From Lactobacillaceae bacterium (GTDB lineage Bacteria; Bacillota; Bacilli; Lactobacillales; Lactobacillaceae), in contig JAITPD010000048.1 in assembly GCA_031289615.1 (NCBI GenBank), positions 23,369-87,368 of the forward strand: DNA of 64,000 nucleotides, read 5' to 3'. The translations under genes and the position numbers were made by a program. The notes under the pieces are model-generated. The model did not search any database and had not been told where the DNA came from. It saw only the letters and a list, made by a program, of their open reading frames with translations. Each line of letters starts with the position of its first letter. The first letter of the stretch is position 1. Shown piece by piece: positions 45,436 through 56,826 of the stretch.

Positions 45436-46281
45436 GTGATTAACGAACTAAAATCAGATATTTTGCATGAGGTGATTCAAAAACGCCCCGCGCAAACCAA
45501 TAAAACTAACTTTGGCCGAGTCCTTTTGATCGGTGGTAACGAACAATATGGTGGCGCAATCTTGATGGCTGCAGCTGCCACCGTCAATGCTGGCGCTGGG
45601 CTGGTCACAGTTGCCACGCACCCAGATAACATTGCTCCGTTGCATGTTCGCACTCCCGAGGCGATGGCTTTTGATTGGAATAACGAACCGTTGTTAGCCG
45701 AGCAAATTAAAAAAAGTTCTGTTATTTTGCTAGGCCCCGGGATGGGAACTGACAAATTCGCGATTGGGTTAGTGAAATGGGTTCTACACAAGACTCACGC
45801 AAAGCAAACTGTCATCGTGGACGCTTCAGCACTGACTATCATGGCTGACGAACACATTCCTTTCCCACATACTGCGTTTACAATTGCGACTCCTCATCAA
45901 GGCGAATGGGCGCACCTCTCAAGCGTTATGGTCAATTATCAAAGCTCAATGGATCTCAATGATTTGCAACGCCAAAATTTGAACATCGACGTGCTAGTTC
46001 TGAAGAAGCACCATACCGTTGTCTTGAGCCAAAATCGCCAGGTTGAACTGCATCTTGGCGGACCATTCCAAGCTACTGGAGGAATGGGTGATGTATTAGC
46101 TGGAATCATCGCTGGTTTCGTTGCTCAATTTGCCGAACCTCGTCGTGCCACTGAAGCAGCTGTGTATGCGCACAGCGATATTGCGCAAGAATTGGCTATG
46201 CATAATTGGGTCGTCAAGCCAACGTTTGTCGCAGATTTTCTACCAAATTATATGGTTCGGATCCAAAACAATCTAGTTTAA
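45436..46281 (+). CDS. nnrD: ADP/ATP-dependent NAD(P)H-hydrate dehydratase
   Basis: A 281-residue ribokinase-like repair enzyme that restores damaged NADH and NADPH hydrates. Seen are GRVLLIGGNEQYGGAILMAA, AGAGLVTVATH, VILLGPGMGTD, ATPHQGEWA and the nucleotide-binding ATGGMGDVLAGIIAGF. The GTG at 45436 is nine bases after GGAGG and is preferred over the TTG at 45430. Only the dehydratase half is present; no epimerase domain is fused. Confidence 0.92.
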   Translation: MINELKSDILHEVIQKRPAQTNKTNFGRVLLIGGNEQYGGAILMAAAATVNAGAGLVTVATHPDNIAPLHVRTPEAMAFDWNNEPLLAEQIKKSSVILLGPGMGTDKFAIGLVKWVLHKTHAKQTVIVDASALTIMADEHIPFPHTAFTIATPHQGEWAHLSSVMVNYQSSMDLNDLQRQNLNIDVLVLKKHHTVVLSQNRQVELHLGGPFQATGGMGDVLAGIIAGFVAQFAEPRRATEAAVYAHSDIAQELAMHNWVVKPTFVADFLPNYMVRIQNNLV

Positions 46282-46300
46282 ATTAAATATGAAAATTTGA

Positions 46301-46334
46301 ATGCCTAGAACAATTCTGTTCTGGGTATTTTTTT
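46301..46334 (+). terminator. Terminator after nnrD
   Basis: ATGCCTAGAACA (46301-46312) pairs along its length with TGTTCTGGGTAT (46317-46328), followed by a run of T. Confidence 0.85.
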
Positions 46335-46357
46335 CAAGAAAAAGCTTTTTTATGACA

Positions 46358-46879
46358 CAAAAATGCACGCCGGTACATTGACCCGCGTGCGAACTTTAGT
46401 TAGGCTTTGCCACACCTTAACAAGGGAGAACTAATTATCACCCTGTATTCTATTGTCATTTGATTGCCACCAGAAGTCTAGCCTGCAGTGCTAAACGCCT
46501 GTCGCTGGTGCCAATCGAACAAAATCCACGCCAACAATACTACCATGCTTTCACGTTACCCGGATAAAATGCGAGCCGTGTCAGGAGCAGTTTATTATCG
46601 CGAACATCTACTTACCTCAGTTGTTCTAGTTGGTATCTCACGCTAAACAACGCGCCCATAACTAGAATACTTTGAATATTATGCTCTGTAATAAATCTGA
46701 TTGCTAACGACGTAAGATGTGTCAAATCATGACATGTGTTCATCTAATTGTAATTAAGATACTGTTTATATCCTACGCCACTACTGCGACACGCCTAAGT
46801 GAAATGTGGTGTTTGTTGTAGAGAATTTCGTTGAAAGTTGTGATTCTACCAAATTCTTTACCACCCTTTCCTAAGGTAT
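46358..46879 (-). ncRNA. Probable long structured noncoding RNA (~520 nt)
   Basis: The stretch between nnrD and ppx has no plausible protein frame, but on the - strand it has a promoter (TTGTAA-N17-TATAGT, 46914-46886) and an ending hairpin GCACGC/GCGTGC (46390-46365) with ACC/GGT inside and a T-run. Between them are many local pairings: AGAATTT/AAATTCT, TTCTAGTT/AACTAGAA, and a 12-base pairing GATTGGCACCAG with CTGGTGGCAATC. I looked for RNase P RNA and tmRNA marks and did not find them. Identity unknown. Confidence 0.65.
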
Positions 46880-46885
46880 GTCTAT

Positions 46886-46914
46886 ACTATATCATGAATT
46901 GAAAGCGCTTACAA
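46886..46914 (-). promoter_or_regulatory. ncRNA promoter with overlapping cre site
   Basis: -35 TTGTAA (46914-46909), 17-base spacer, -10 TATAGT (46891-46886). The -35 and spacer contain TGTAAGCGCTTTCA, which fits the CcpA catabolite-response (cre) consensus in full. CcpA repression of the RNA when sugar is plentiful is the natural prediction. Confidence 0.65.
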
Positions 46915-46935
46915 GTGAAAACTATTTTAATTTTT

Positions 46936-47874
46936 TTAATCCTCTTGAAGCGTGTCCAGACGGTATTCTTGCAAGACCCCTTCACGTACACCAGATGCTG
47001 AGAAGATGACCTTCTGTGCTCCTGTTAGCTCAATCAGTTTAACAAGTGGTAAAAGTCCACTGACGATTATATCAGCACGATTGGCCTCTGCTCCTAACAA
47101 ATCAGCACGGTCGGCTAGTGGCATTGCTACCATTTCATTAAAAGTAGTTATAACCCGCTCAGTTGGCATTTCGTAGCCATGAAAATCTTCATCAGCAGGC
47201 AAACCTTGGCGCGCGCGATCAAGCCGGGCAAGCGTTCGATTTGCACCACCTAACAAAATAATTGGTAGCTCATCATCTTCAACCCATGGCAAATTTGCAT
47301 ATTGTTGATCAACATAGTTTTGTGCTGCTTGAAGTGAATCCGAATCCAAAATTCCAGCTTGATTCAATGCAAAACGTTCAGCCAAGTTAACCGCACCAAA
47401 CGGCAGGCTAATAAAATTTGCAGCCATGCGTTCTTGAATTCCGACTAACTCGACACTAGCACCACCTGTATCCAACAACCACGCGTCAGTAATATCAAGA
47501 GCTGAAGCAGCCCCAAGATAGTCATAGTAAGCTTCTTGGTCTCCGCTCAAAACCCGGACCTCTACGCCAAATTCAGCAAGCAAGCGATCCGTAAATTCAG
47601 TTTGATTAACCGCTTCTCGTACTGCTGCAGTTGCAATTCCAAGCACCTTAATGGGTGAATACGTCTCATAAACCGCGGCGAAATCTTTCAACGCCACCAC
47701 AACCCGTTCAATGGCTGCGCTAGTCAAAATTCCACCATTATTGTCCATCCCCTCAGCTAAGCGCGTGTCGGATTTTTGACGGACCAATTCTGCAAACGTT
47801 CCATCCTCTTGCAGTTGTTCAACTACCATTCGTGTGGAATTCGAACCCAAATCAATTACTGCTAAATAACACAT
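46936..47874 (-). CDS. ppx: Exopolyphosphatase, Ppx/GppA family
   Basis: A 312-residue ASKHA phosphatase with intact motifs: VIDLGSNSTRMVVEQ (phosphate 1), LSGDQEAYYDYLGA with the catalytic Glu, LLDTGGASVELVG (phosphate 2), and ILLGGANRTLARLDRAR. It lacks the C-terminal HD domain of the protein at 32976, so the two are different forms. It removes phosphate from polyphosphate or pppGpp. The ATG at 47874 is better spaced from GAGGTG than the one at 47877. Confidence 0.9.
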   Translation of the reverse strand: MCYLAVIDLGSNSTRMVVEQLQEDGTFAELVRQKSDTRLAEGMDNNGGILTSAAIERVVVALKDFAAVYETYSPIKVLGIATAAVREAVNQTEFTDRLLAEFGVEVRVLSGDQEAYYDYLGAASALDITDAWLLDTGGASVELVGIQERMAANFISLPFGAVNLAERFALNQAGILDSDSLQAAQNYVDQQYANLPWVEDDELPIILLGGANRTLARLDRARQGLPADEDFHGYEMPTERVITTFNEMVAMPLADRADLLGAEANRADIIVSGLLPLVKLIELTGAQKVIFSASGVREGVLQEYRLDTLQED

Positions 47875-47984
47875 CATTTCACCTCAATTAGCCTTTGCTT
47901 CTAATCATTCGTTCAAACCCGGTGTTCTATGCTCTTGAAAACGCCTTTCACACCTTTGAACCAGACGATTCTAAATAAGTTATT

Positions 47985-49019
<1,035 letters not shown>

Positions 49020-49409
49020 TTATCGATGCTTAATTGGCGACGTTAACCCCAAACTAACTTCCAAGGCGTGATCAATTGCAGAATCCATTGTTGATGGTAA
49101 GCGTCCAACTTTATCTTGAATTCGGTTTTTATCAATGACCCGAACTTGTTCAAACAAAAGAGTCGAGTCACGGGCAATTCCAGAACCTGGCAGATTAGCT
49201 CGCAATCGCACATGGGTTGGCTGCATCTTTTTAATTTCCTTAGTCGAAATCGGTACAATGATCGTAGTTGGAGCGTATTTGTTCCCGATATCATTTTGCA
49301 CAATCAAAACAGGGCGAATCCCACCCTGCTCAGATCCGACTTTTCCCTGTTCCAAATTAGCGTACCAAATATCACCGCGATGTAAATCTTTTTTCTCTTG
49401 TTCTACCAT
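49020..49409 (-). CDS. mazF: MazF/PemK-type endoribonuclease
   Basis: A 129-residue MazF-family toxin: HRGDIWYANLEQGKVGSEQG, GIRPVLIVQND, APTTIIVPIS and ARDSTLLFEQVRVIDKNR. It cleaves mRNA at short sites. In many Firmicutes alr is followed by mazE and mazF; here only 35 bases separate the fused acpS-alr from mazF, and no MazE frame is seen. Either the antitoxin is elsewhere or control is different. Confidence 0.9.
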   Translation of the reverse strand: MVEQEKKDLHRGDIWYANLEQGKVGSEQGGIRPVLIVQNDIGNKYAPTTIIVPISTKEIKKMQPTHVRLRANLPGSGIARDSTLLFEQVRVIDKNRIQDKVGRLPSTMDSAIDHALEVSLGLTSPIKHR

Positions 49410-49444
49410 TTTCTCATCATCCTCATTTTTTATGTAAGGCTGAA

Positions 49445-50932
49445 TTAATCAACCAATTTTCTAGGTAATCTTGTTGCAAAGTTTGTCGCAATTTCATATG
49501 GAATAGTTTCTAGTTGATTTGCTAAATCTACTAGCGAAATTTGTTCGTCCCCCGACTTACCGATTAACGTAATAGTTGTCCCAGCTGGCATTTCTTCAGG
49601 CAATACAACCATCATTTGGTCCATTGCAATCCGCCCAATAATTTCAACGTGGCGTCCATCAGGCAATAGCCCATAGAAGCCTTGCAATTTACGAAGATAC
49701 CCATCAGCATAACCAATTGGTAACGTCCCAATCCACGTTGGCTGGTTCGTTACATAAGTTGCGCCATATGAAACAGCCACATCAGCTTCAACCTGCTTAA
49801 CCTGCACCAGATTTGCTTTCAAACTCAAAGCCGGTTGGAGGTCACGTGATTCCAAAACTCCTTGTGATGGATCAAACCCATACATCCCCGCACCAACTCG
49901 AATCGCATCAGTTGATGGATTTTCATGCCATAGAGACGTTCCAGAATTTGCAAGGTGCCGCCAAGCATTTTCTGGTATATCTAGACCATCTGTTAATTGA
50001 TGCCATTGCTTTAACTGCTTTTCAAAATACGCAACATTGGGCGTATCAGCAGTTGCAAAGTGTGTTCCAATACTGTGAATTGTAAAGCGTGTTGGCTCAG
50101 CATTTAAATGTTCCACCACTGCTTCAATTTGTTCGCGAGTTCGTAAACCAATTCGCGACATCCCCGTATCAACAGCAAGCGAAACTAACAAAGGCTTCTT
50201 TGAATTAAATTCTACATCAGCACGCTTAAGCCAATCCATATTGGTTACTGGTACGATGATTTCATGGTCAGCCGCTATATTAATTGCTTTTTCGTCAACA
50301 ATTCCTAAAACTAAAATGGGAAGCTCCACGCCAAAGTAACGTAGCCACAGCGCTTCATCCAACGTCGCAACGCCAAATGCATCAACGCCACCTTCTCGAG
50401 CTGCTATGACCATCTGAGCAACTCCATGCCCATACGCGTTTGCCTTTACAATAGCAACGAATCGTTTAGCTCCAGTGATTCCACGGATATATTCAATATT
50501 ATGGGCAACCGCACTCTTTGAAATCTCAATCCAAGCTGGACGATGTTCACTCACCAACAAACTTTCATCTGGAAAAGTCTCGAGAATCACAGAAGTATGG
50601 ACAGAATCACCAGTATGAGAAATTGAAACATGCGCAATCAAGTCATTCATGCGTGGATGCTTAACTAAAACAGGGGCACCTTGCTCATCATACAAGATTT
50701 CCAAATCATGCCAACCAACTCCAGAACCAATTCCTGTGCCAATCGCTTTGCTATAAGCTTCCTTTGCCGAAAAACGTCCAGCCAAAAATTCCCATTGATG
50801 CTTACCTTTACGTTCTTCAAAAATTTCACGTTCTGCTGCCGTTAAAACAACATCAATAAACTTAGGACGGCGGTTCGCAAGTTGTTCAACCGCTGAGATT
50901 TCTTGTGCATCAATTCCGTTGCCGTAAATCAT
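49445..50932 (-). CDS. acpS-alr: Fused holo-ACP synthase / alanine racemase
   Basis: A 495-residue two-domain protein with no frame interruption. Residues about 1-120 are AcpS (IYGNGIDAQEI, EFLAGRFSAKEAYSKAIGTG, VSISHTGDSV), which attaches phosphopantetheine to carrier proteins. Residues about 130-495 are alanine racemase (PAWIEISKSAVAHNI, then VKANAYGHG with the PLP Lys, LVSLAVDTGMSRIG, and SYGATYVT with the catalytic Tyr). Separate genes are usual. The ATG at 50932 fits GGAGG better than that at 50941. Both activities feed wall synthesis and Dlt. Confidence 0.9.
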   Translation of the reverse strand: MIYGNGIDAQEISAVEQLANRRPKFIDVVLTAAEREIFEERKGKHQWEFLAGRFSAKEAYSKAIGTGIGSGVGWHDLEILYDEQGAPVLVKHPRMNDLIAHVSISHTGDSVHTSVILETFPDESLLVSEHRPAWIEISKSAVAHNIEYIRGITGAKRFVAIVKANAYGHGVAQMVIAAREGGVDAFGVATLDEALWLRYFGVELPILVLGIVDEKAINIAADHEIIVPVTNMDWLKRADVEFNSKKPLLVSLAVDTGMSRIGLRTREQIEAVVEHLNAEPTRFTIHSIGTHFATADTPNVAYFEKQLKQWHQLTDGLDIPENAWRHLANSGTSLWHENPSTDAIRVGAGMYGFDPSQGVLESRDLQPALSLKANLVQVKQVEADVAVSYGATYVTNQPTWIGTLPIGYADGYLRKLQGFYGLLPDGRHVEIIGRIAMDQMMVVLPEEMPAGTTITLIGKSGDEQISLVDLANQLETIPYEIATNFATRLPRKLVD

Positions 50933-51102
50933 TCTGTCCATTCCTCCTATGTAATAACTTTAAGTATAAACTTTTCCGCGGCATTTTGGCAGGCTCAACC
51001 CTGATTTATTACATTTGTTTGTCGCTATTAATTAATCAATTTTACCATATTCAGCGCCGATAATCACACTAAATATCTAGACTAGATTGTGAACAAACAA
51101 AA

Positions 51103-51138
51103 AGAGCTCCAACAAATTTAACATTTCATTGGAACTCT
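51103..51138 (-). terminator. Terminator of DEAD-box gene
   Basis: On the - strand AGAGTTCCAA (51138-51129) pairs with TTGGAGCTCT (51112-51103), followed by a T-rich tail. Confidence 0.75.
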
Positions 51139-51151
51139 CTATTAATTTAAA

Positions 51152-52735
51152 TTAATCTTTGTTATCGCGAATCACAAATTGGCGTCGACCAGCTGGCTTT
51201 GAACCACGTTGTGAACGATCCCCAGAACCAGTCCGGGCACCACGATCATATGACTTACGACGTTCAGAATCGCTTCCTTCGCGCTTGCCACGGTAGCCTC
51301 CGCCACCATTTCCGCTTCCACCTTCACGACGTCCACGGTAGCCTCCGCCACCATTTCCGCCTTCACGCTTACCACGGTATCCACCTCCACGTGAACCTCC
51401 ACGACCAAACTTCTTATTTGGCAATGGACGTTCGCGCGTCAATGTAAAGTCAGCATCCATTTCAGAAATATTTGCTGAAGCGGCCAACAAAGCAGCTGCC
51501 ATAGTCTTGGCATCATACTTTTCTAACAATTCATCAACTTGATCTGAAACCAAGTCTGGGTCAATTGACTTAACAACAGCGTCGACGTCAGCAACCGCAG
51601 TCTTCATACGAGCAGCAATTGCTTCTTCACGAGTGTAAGGCTTTAGGGCCAACATCCGCTTCTTAGTCAACTTTTCAATATCCTTGAGGTAATCCAATTC
51701 TGCATTAGTTACAAAGGTTACTGAAGTTCCGTGCGCCCCTGCTCGACCAGTACGGCCAATTCGGTGCACATATGATTCAGATTCTTGTGGAATATCAAAG
51801 TTGTAAACGTGCGTAACTCCTGAAACATCAAGTCCACGAGCAGCCACGTCGGTTGCAACCAAGATCTTAATTTCGCCCGCCTTGAAAGACTTCAAAACTT
51901 GCGTCCGCTTTTGTTGCGTCAAATCACCATGAATTCCAGCAGCTTGGAAGCCACGCAATTCTAATCCACGAGTCAATTCGTCAACACGGCGCTTAGTACG
52001 GCCAAACAAAATTGACAATGCAGGTTGTTGAACATCCAAAATCCGTGTCAAAGTGTCAAACTTTTCTGGTTCGCGCACTCGAACATAATATTGGTCAACT
52101 AGATCTGTCGTCAATTCCTTCGCAGCAATTTGAATGTGCTCAGGGTTGGTCATAAATTGAACACCAATCCGCTTAATTGCGGCAGGCATAGTAGCTGAGA
52201 ACAACAAAGTTTGGCGTTCGTCAGGTACGGCCTTCAAGATTGATTCAATATCTTCCAAGAATCCCATGTTCAACATTTCGTCAGCTTCGTCCAAAACCAA
52301 GGTCCGAACGTGTGACAAATCAATCGTGCCACGACGAATGTGGTCAAGTAAACGACCAGGGGTTCCAACAACAATGTTCACTCCACGCTTCAAACCATCG
52401 ATTTGGCGGCGAATATCAGCTCCGCCAAAGACTGCTTGAACCCGGGCGTGCTTATCGCGTCCCAACTTGAATAGCTCTTCTTGAGTTTGAATTGCTAATT
52501 CACGGGTTGGTGAGACAACAAGCGCTTGAACGGTCTTGCTATCATCAAGCATCTCAAGGATTGGTAATCCAAAGGCTGCGGTCTTACCAGTTCCGGTTTG
52601 AGCTTGCCCAATGACATCTTTACCAGCTAACGTCAACGGAATAGTTTCTTCCTGGATTGGCGTTGCTTCGACATAGCCATGTTTCTCAATGGCTGTAAGT
52701 AGGTCTTCTGTGAGACCCAATTCTGAAAACTTCAA
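51152..52735 (-). CDS. cshA: DEAD-box RNA helicase, CshA-like
   Basis: A 527-residue helicase: Q motif (YVEATPIQEETIPL), AQTGTGKTAAFGLP, PTRELA, DEADEML, SATMP, then ARGLDVSGVTH and HRIGRTGRAG. A C-terminal tail from about residue 430 is rich in Arg and Gly (GGGYRGKREGG-type repeats) and binds RNA. Such proteins unwind RNA in ribosome assembly and mRNA turnover, often at low temperature. The start is a TTG at 52735, placed just right after GGAGG. Confidence 0.92.
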   Translation of the reverse strand: MKFSELGLTEDLLTAIEKHGYVEATPIQEETIPLTLAGKDVIGQAQTGTGKTAAFGLPILEMLDDSKTVQALVVSPTRELAIQTQEELFKLGRDKHARVQAVFGGADIRRQIDGLKRGVNIVVGTPGRLLDHIRRGTIDLSHVRTLVLDEADEMLNMGFLEDIESILKAVPDERQTLLFSATMPAAIKRIGVQFMTNPEHIQIAAKELTTDLVDQYYVRVREPEKFDTLTRILDVQQPALSILFGRTKRRVDELTRGLELRGFQAAGIHGDLTQQKRTQVLKSFKAGEIKILVATDVAARGLDVSGVTHVYNFDIPQESESYVHRIGRTGRAGAHGTSVTFVTNAELDYLKDIEKLTKKRMLALKPYTREEAIAARMKTAVADVDAVVKSIDPDLVSDQVDELLEKYDAKTMAAALLAASANISEMDADFTLTRERPLPNKKFGRGGSRGGGYRGKREGGNGGGGYRGRREGGSGNGGGGYRGKREGSDSERRKSYDRGARTGSGDRSQRGSKPAGRRQFVIRDNKD

Positions 52736-52750
52736 AATCTTCCTCCAATT

Positions 52751-52771
52751 GCAGTAAATCTCGTACTGCAT
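52751..52771 (-). promoter_or_regulatory. Hairpin at ribosome binding site of cshA
   Basis: TGCAGTA and TACTGCA form a 7-base stem around CGAGATT, a few bases before the GGAGG of cshA. The leader from about 52930 to here is long and contains more pairing (GTCAC/GTGAC). A temperature or RNA-structure control is possible, as for many cold-shock helicases. Confidence 0.45.
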
Positions 52772-52940
52772 ACTTTAACGAAAGAGACCCGAACAAACAC
52801 CAACCTGGTCACAATCCGGTGACTTTATAGCGAATTGATGCTCGGCGAACCTCTTTTTACAACTTATCTAGCTTACCTTGTTTACGTATAAAACACAAGT
52901 AAAATGATTTTTAAATGCCTTTTTTGTAACATTAACCATG

Positions 52941-52971
52941 AAAAAACGGCCACCATTTTCTGGCAACCGTT
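52941..52971 (-). terminator. Terminator of murA
   Basis: On the - strand AACGGTTGCCA (52971-52961) pairs with TGGTGGCCGTT (52955-52945), then six T. Confidence 0.8.
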
Positions 52972-52978
52972 CCACTAA

Positions 52979-54247
52979 TTAGTCTTCTGAATCTTCAATG
53001 GCAATATCGCCGTTCAAGTTTGTAATCTTTTGAATCAAGTGATCATAACCCCGCAAGATGTGCTCTGAGTTTTTAATCACCGTCACACCATCTGCCATTA
53101 ATCCAGCAATCACCAGTGCTGCACCGGCACGAATCTCAGCTGCCGAAACAGTTGTCCCCTTGTAGCCAGAGCTTGGCCGAATCGCAATCAAGCCATGTGA
53201 CAGGCTCTCAATATCCATTCCCAACTTGTTTAGTTCAGAAATATGGCGAGTCCGTTCTGGATAAATTTCTTCTGTAATCACACTTTCGCGCGAAGCAAGT
53301 GACAACAACGGTGTAATTGGTTGTTGCAAGTCAGTTGCAAAGCCTGGGAAAGGTGAAGTTTTGATTTTAATTGCTTTGAGCGTATCAATCTTTGGCACGT
53401 AAATACTATCTTCGCGGACATCCAAAGAGACACCAGCTTCAACCATCTTGGCAATAAAGGCATCCAAGTGTTCTGGGATAATATTTTTAACCAGAACTCC
53501 ATCACCTTGAGCTGCAGCCATTGAAAGATAGGTTCCAGCTTCGATTCGGTCAGGAATGATTGTATGCACGTTATATGATTCCAAACGTTTCACACCAACA
53601 ATGCGAATGGTATCAGTTCCGGCACCACGAACCTTGGCTCCCATGTTATTTAGGAAAGTAGCCAAGTCGATAATTTCTGGCTCCTTGGCTGCGTTTTCAA
53701 GAATTGTAGTCCCGTCAGCGCGTACCGCCGCTAAAATGATATTGATTGTCGCACCAACTGAAACCATGTCCAGATAAATCCGTGCGCCATGCAATCCATT
53801 TGGCGAGGTGATTCGCACTGTATCATCATCGTATTCAACTTCGGCACCAAGAGCTTCAAATCCCTTGACGTGTTGATCGATTGGGCGTGGACCGATATTG
53901 TCGCCACCCGGGAAAGTCACGACAGCACGGCCGAATTTTCCCAACAGCGATCCCATGAAATAATACGAAGCTCGTAAGCTCTTAATCGCCGTTGAAGGCA
54001 GTTCTGCTTCTTTAATTTGCGTTGGATCAACTGACAACTCTCCGCGAGCAAAAGTCGAACTAACATTCATTGATTTCATAATAATTTGGAGATTATAGAC
54101 GTCCAAAATATCAGGAACACTGTCGAATTTAACTTCTGTATCAGCTAAAATTGACGCTGGAATTAACGCAACAGTTGAATTTTTTGCCCCGCCAATTGTG
54201 ACTTCACCACTCAGGCGTCGTCCCCCATGAATAACCAATTTCTTCAT
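52979..54247 (-). CDS. murA: UDP-GlcNAc 1-carboxyvinyltransferase with Asp at active site
   Basis: A 422-residue MurA, first enzyme of peptidoglycan synthesis. GGRRLSGEVTIGGAKNSTVA, LRASYYFMGSLLGKFG, then FPGGDNIGPRPIDQH, GATINIILAAV and FPGFATDLQQP are as expected. The loop Cys that reacts with phosphoenolpyruvate and fosfomycin (PGGC in most enzymes) is Asp here. Cys-to-Asp forms in other bacteria work but are fosfomycin resistant. A repeat element lies upstream. Confidence 0.94.
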   Translation of the reverse strand: MKKLVIHGGRRLSGEVTIGGAKNSTVALIPASILADTEVKFDSVPDILDVYNLQIIMKSMNVSSTFARGELSVDPTQIKEAELPSTAIKSLRASYYFMGSLLGKFGRAVVTFPGGDNIGPRPIDQHVKGFEALGAEVEYDDDTVRITSPNGLHGARIYLDMVSVGATINIILAAVRADGTTILENAAKEPEIIDLATFLNNMGAKVRGAGTDTIRIVGVKRLESYNVHTIIPDRIEAGTYLSMAAAQGDGVLVKNIIPEHLDAFIAKMVEAGVSLDVREDSIYVPKIDTLKAIKIKTSPFPGFATDLQQPITPLLSLASRESVITEEIYPERTRHISELNKLGMDIESLSHGLIAIRPSSGYKGTTVSAAEIRAGAALVIAGLMADGVTVIKNSEHILRGYDHLIQKITNLNGDIAIEDSED

Positions 54248-54532
54248 CTCTAAACCTCAACAATTTGGGCGAACCAGATGGCCCACCAGTAACTTTATTA
54301 TTTTTTTCATCAAATGGTTTTGGCCACACTAACTTAGACCAAATCACCGCATTTTTTCTTTATTATCATCGTACACATATGCAATCTATTTTACAATACA
54401 ATTACATTATTAACAACAAATTACTTGAATTAGATATGTAACAAAACTAGGAGCTTCCTAAAAACAAGGTCGTTCCTAGCCTTAATAACTTTATTTTGCC
54501 GCGCCGTGCATGTTGCGTAATATTGTCCTCGC
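54248..54532. other. Intergenic region upstream of murA
   Basis: Holds the expected murA promoter on the - strand; I see no strong boxes. GGAAGCTCCTA and nearby A/T-rich DNA show no gene. The repeat copy D begins near 54533. Confidence 0.3.
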
Positions 54533-54900
54533 TTGATCAGCTCCGCTAAAGATTCTTTACGTTCGAATGGACCTACACGAATCTGAATGAAAGACGAAAT
54601 AATTCGTCAATTCCACTAACTGTTGGGTCTGGTGTTAGCGTTATGGTTCATCCAGATTCGGCAGGCACTATCATTCGACGACAGAATCGCTATGCTGATC
54701 AAGTAAAGTACAGTAGTTGCTGACACATCTTGGTCATTTAATAAGGCGTGGTGGTTTGAAATGATGATAGTAGGTGATCACGCGAGGTAGCGGCACCAAT
54801 TCGACTCATTTTGAAAAAATGTTTAGTCGAATGGGACCGTGTCGCCACTTACTATCTTTATTGAAAAGCCACCACGCAAGTGAAAAATGACCAAGATATT
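54533..54900. repeat. Modular intergenic hairpin repeat, copy D (inverted)
   Basis: Inverted copy between murA and pyrG. M2 comes first (TGATCAGC at about 54533 to about 54703), then ACATCTTGGTCATTT (54725), then M1 to AAAAATGACCAAGATATT (about 54900). Its M2 is of a second subtype: the inner hairpin is CGCTAAC/GTTAGTG instead of TTTCACG/CGTGAAA, and the small stem is GACGA-ATTATT-TCGTC. Confidence 0.85.
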
Positions 54901-54933
54901 GCACAACTAGCACAACACGCTATTCGACAATTT

Positions 54934-56568
<1,635 letters not shown>

Positions 56569-56676
56569 TTATTTTAGATTAACACTCATCGCAAAATTAA
56601 TAATGTAATTCGCTTTATTAATTCTTTTTGAGTCATGTTAAATCCTTCAGTAAACTAGGGTTAAGCCTAAAAATAG

Positions 56677-56710
56677 AAAAGCTCCCATTGCTATTTCTAA
56701 CAGTGGGAGC
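56677..56710 (-). terminator. pyrG leader attenuator
   Basis: On the - strand GCTCCCACTG (56710-56701) pairs with CAATGGGAGC (56690-56681), followed by TTTTCTATTTTT. The upstream arm is C-rich, which a poly-G 5' end could bind. It lies about 130 bases before the pyrG start. Confidence 0.75.
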
Positions 56711-56751
56711 GTTTTATCTTAGTTCGATATGCCCTGCAAATTTTTACAGGA

Positions 56752-56792
56752 GCCCGGAACATTATGATACACAACTTTTTTAACTATGTCAA
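56752..56792 (-). promoter_or_regulatory. pyrG promoter with GGGC start
   Basis: -35 TTGACA (56792-56787), 17 bases, -10 TATCAT (56769-56764), then GGGC at 56755-56752. Bacillus pyrG transcripts begin GGGC and add extra G when CTP is low; the added G stops the attenuator from forming. All parts of that arrangement are visible here. Confidence 0.75.
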
Positions 56793-56826
56793 GTTACAAC
56801 AAAGTTTTTAGTCAGCATAAACGAGA

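Noticed and set aside
46358..46879. RNase P RNA or tmRNA for the nnrD-ppx gap
   Set aside because: The conserved GAGGAAAGTCC-type segment and the tmRNA ends and tag frame are absent on both strands.
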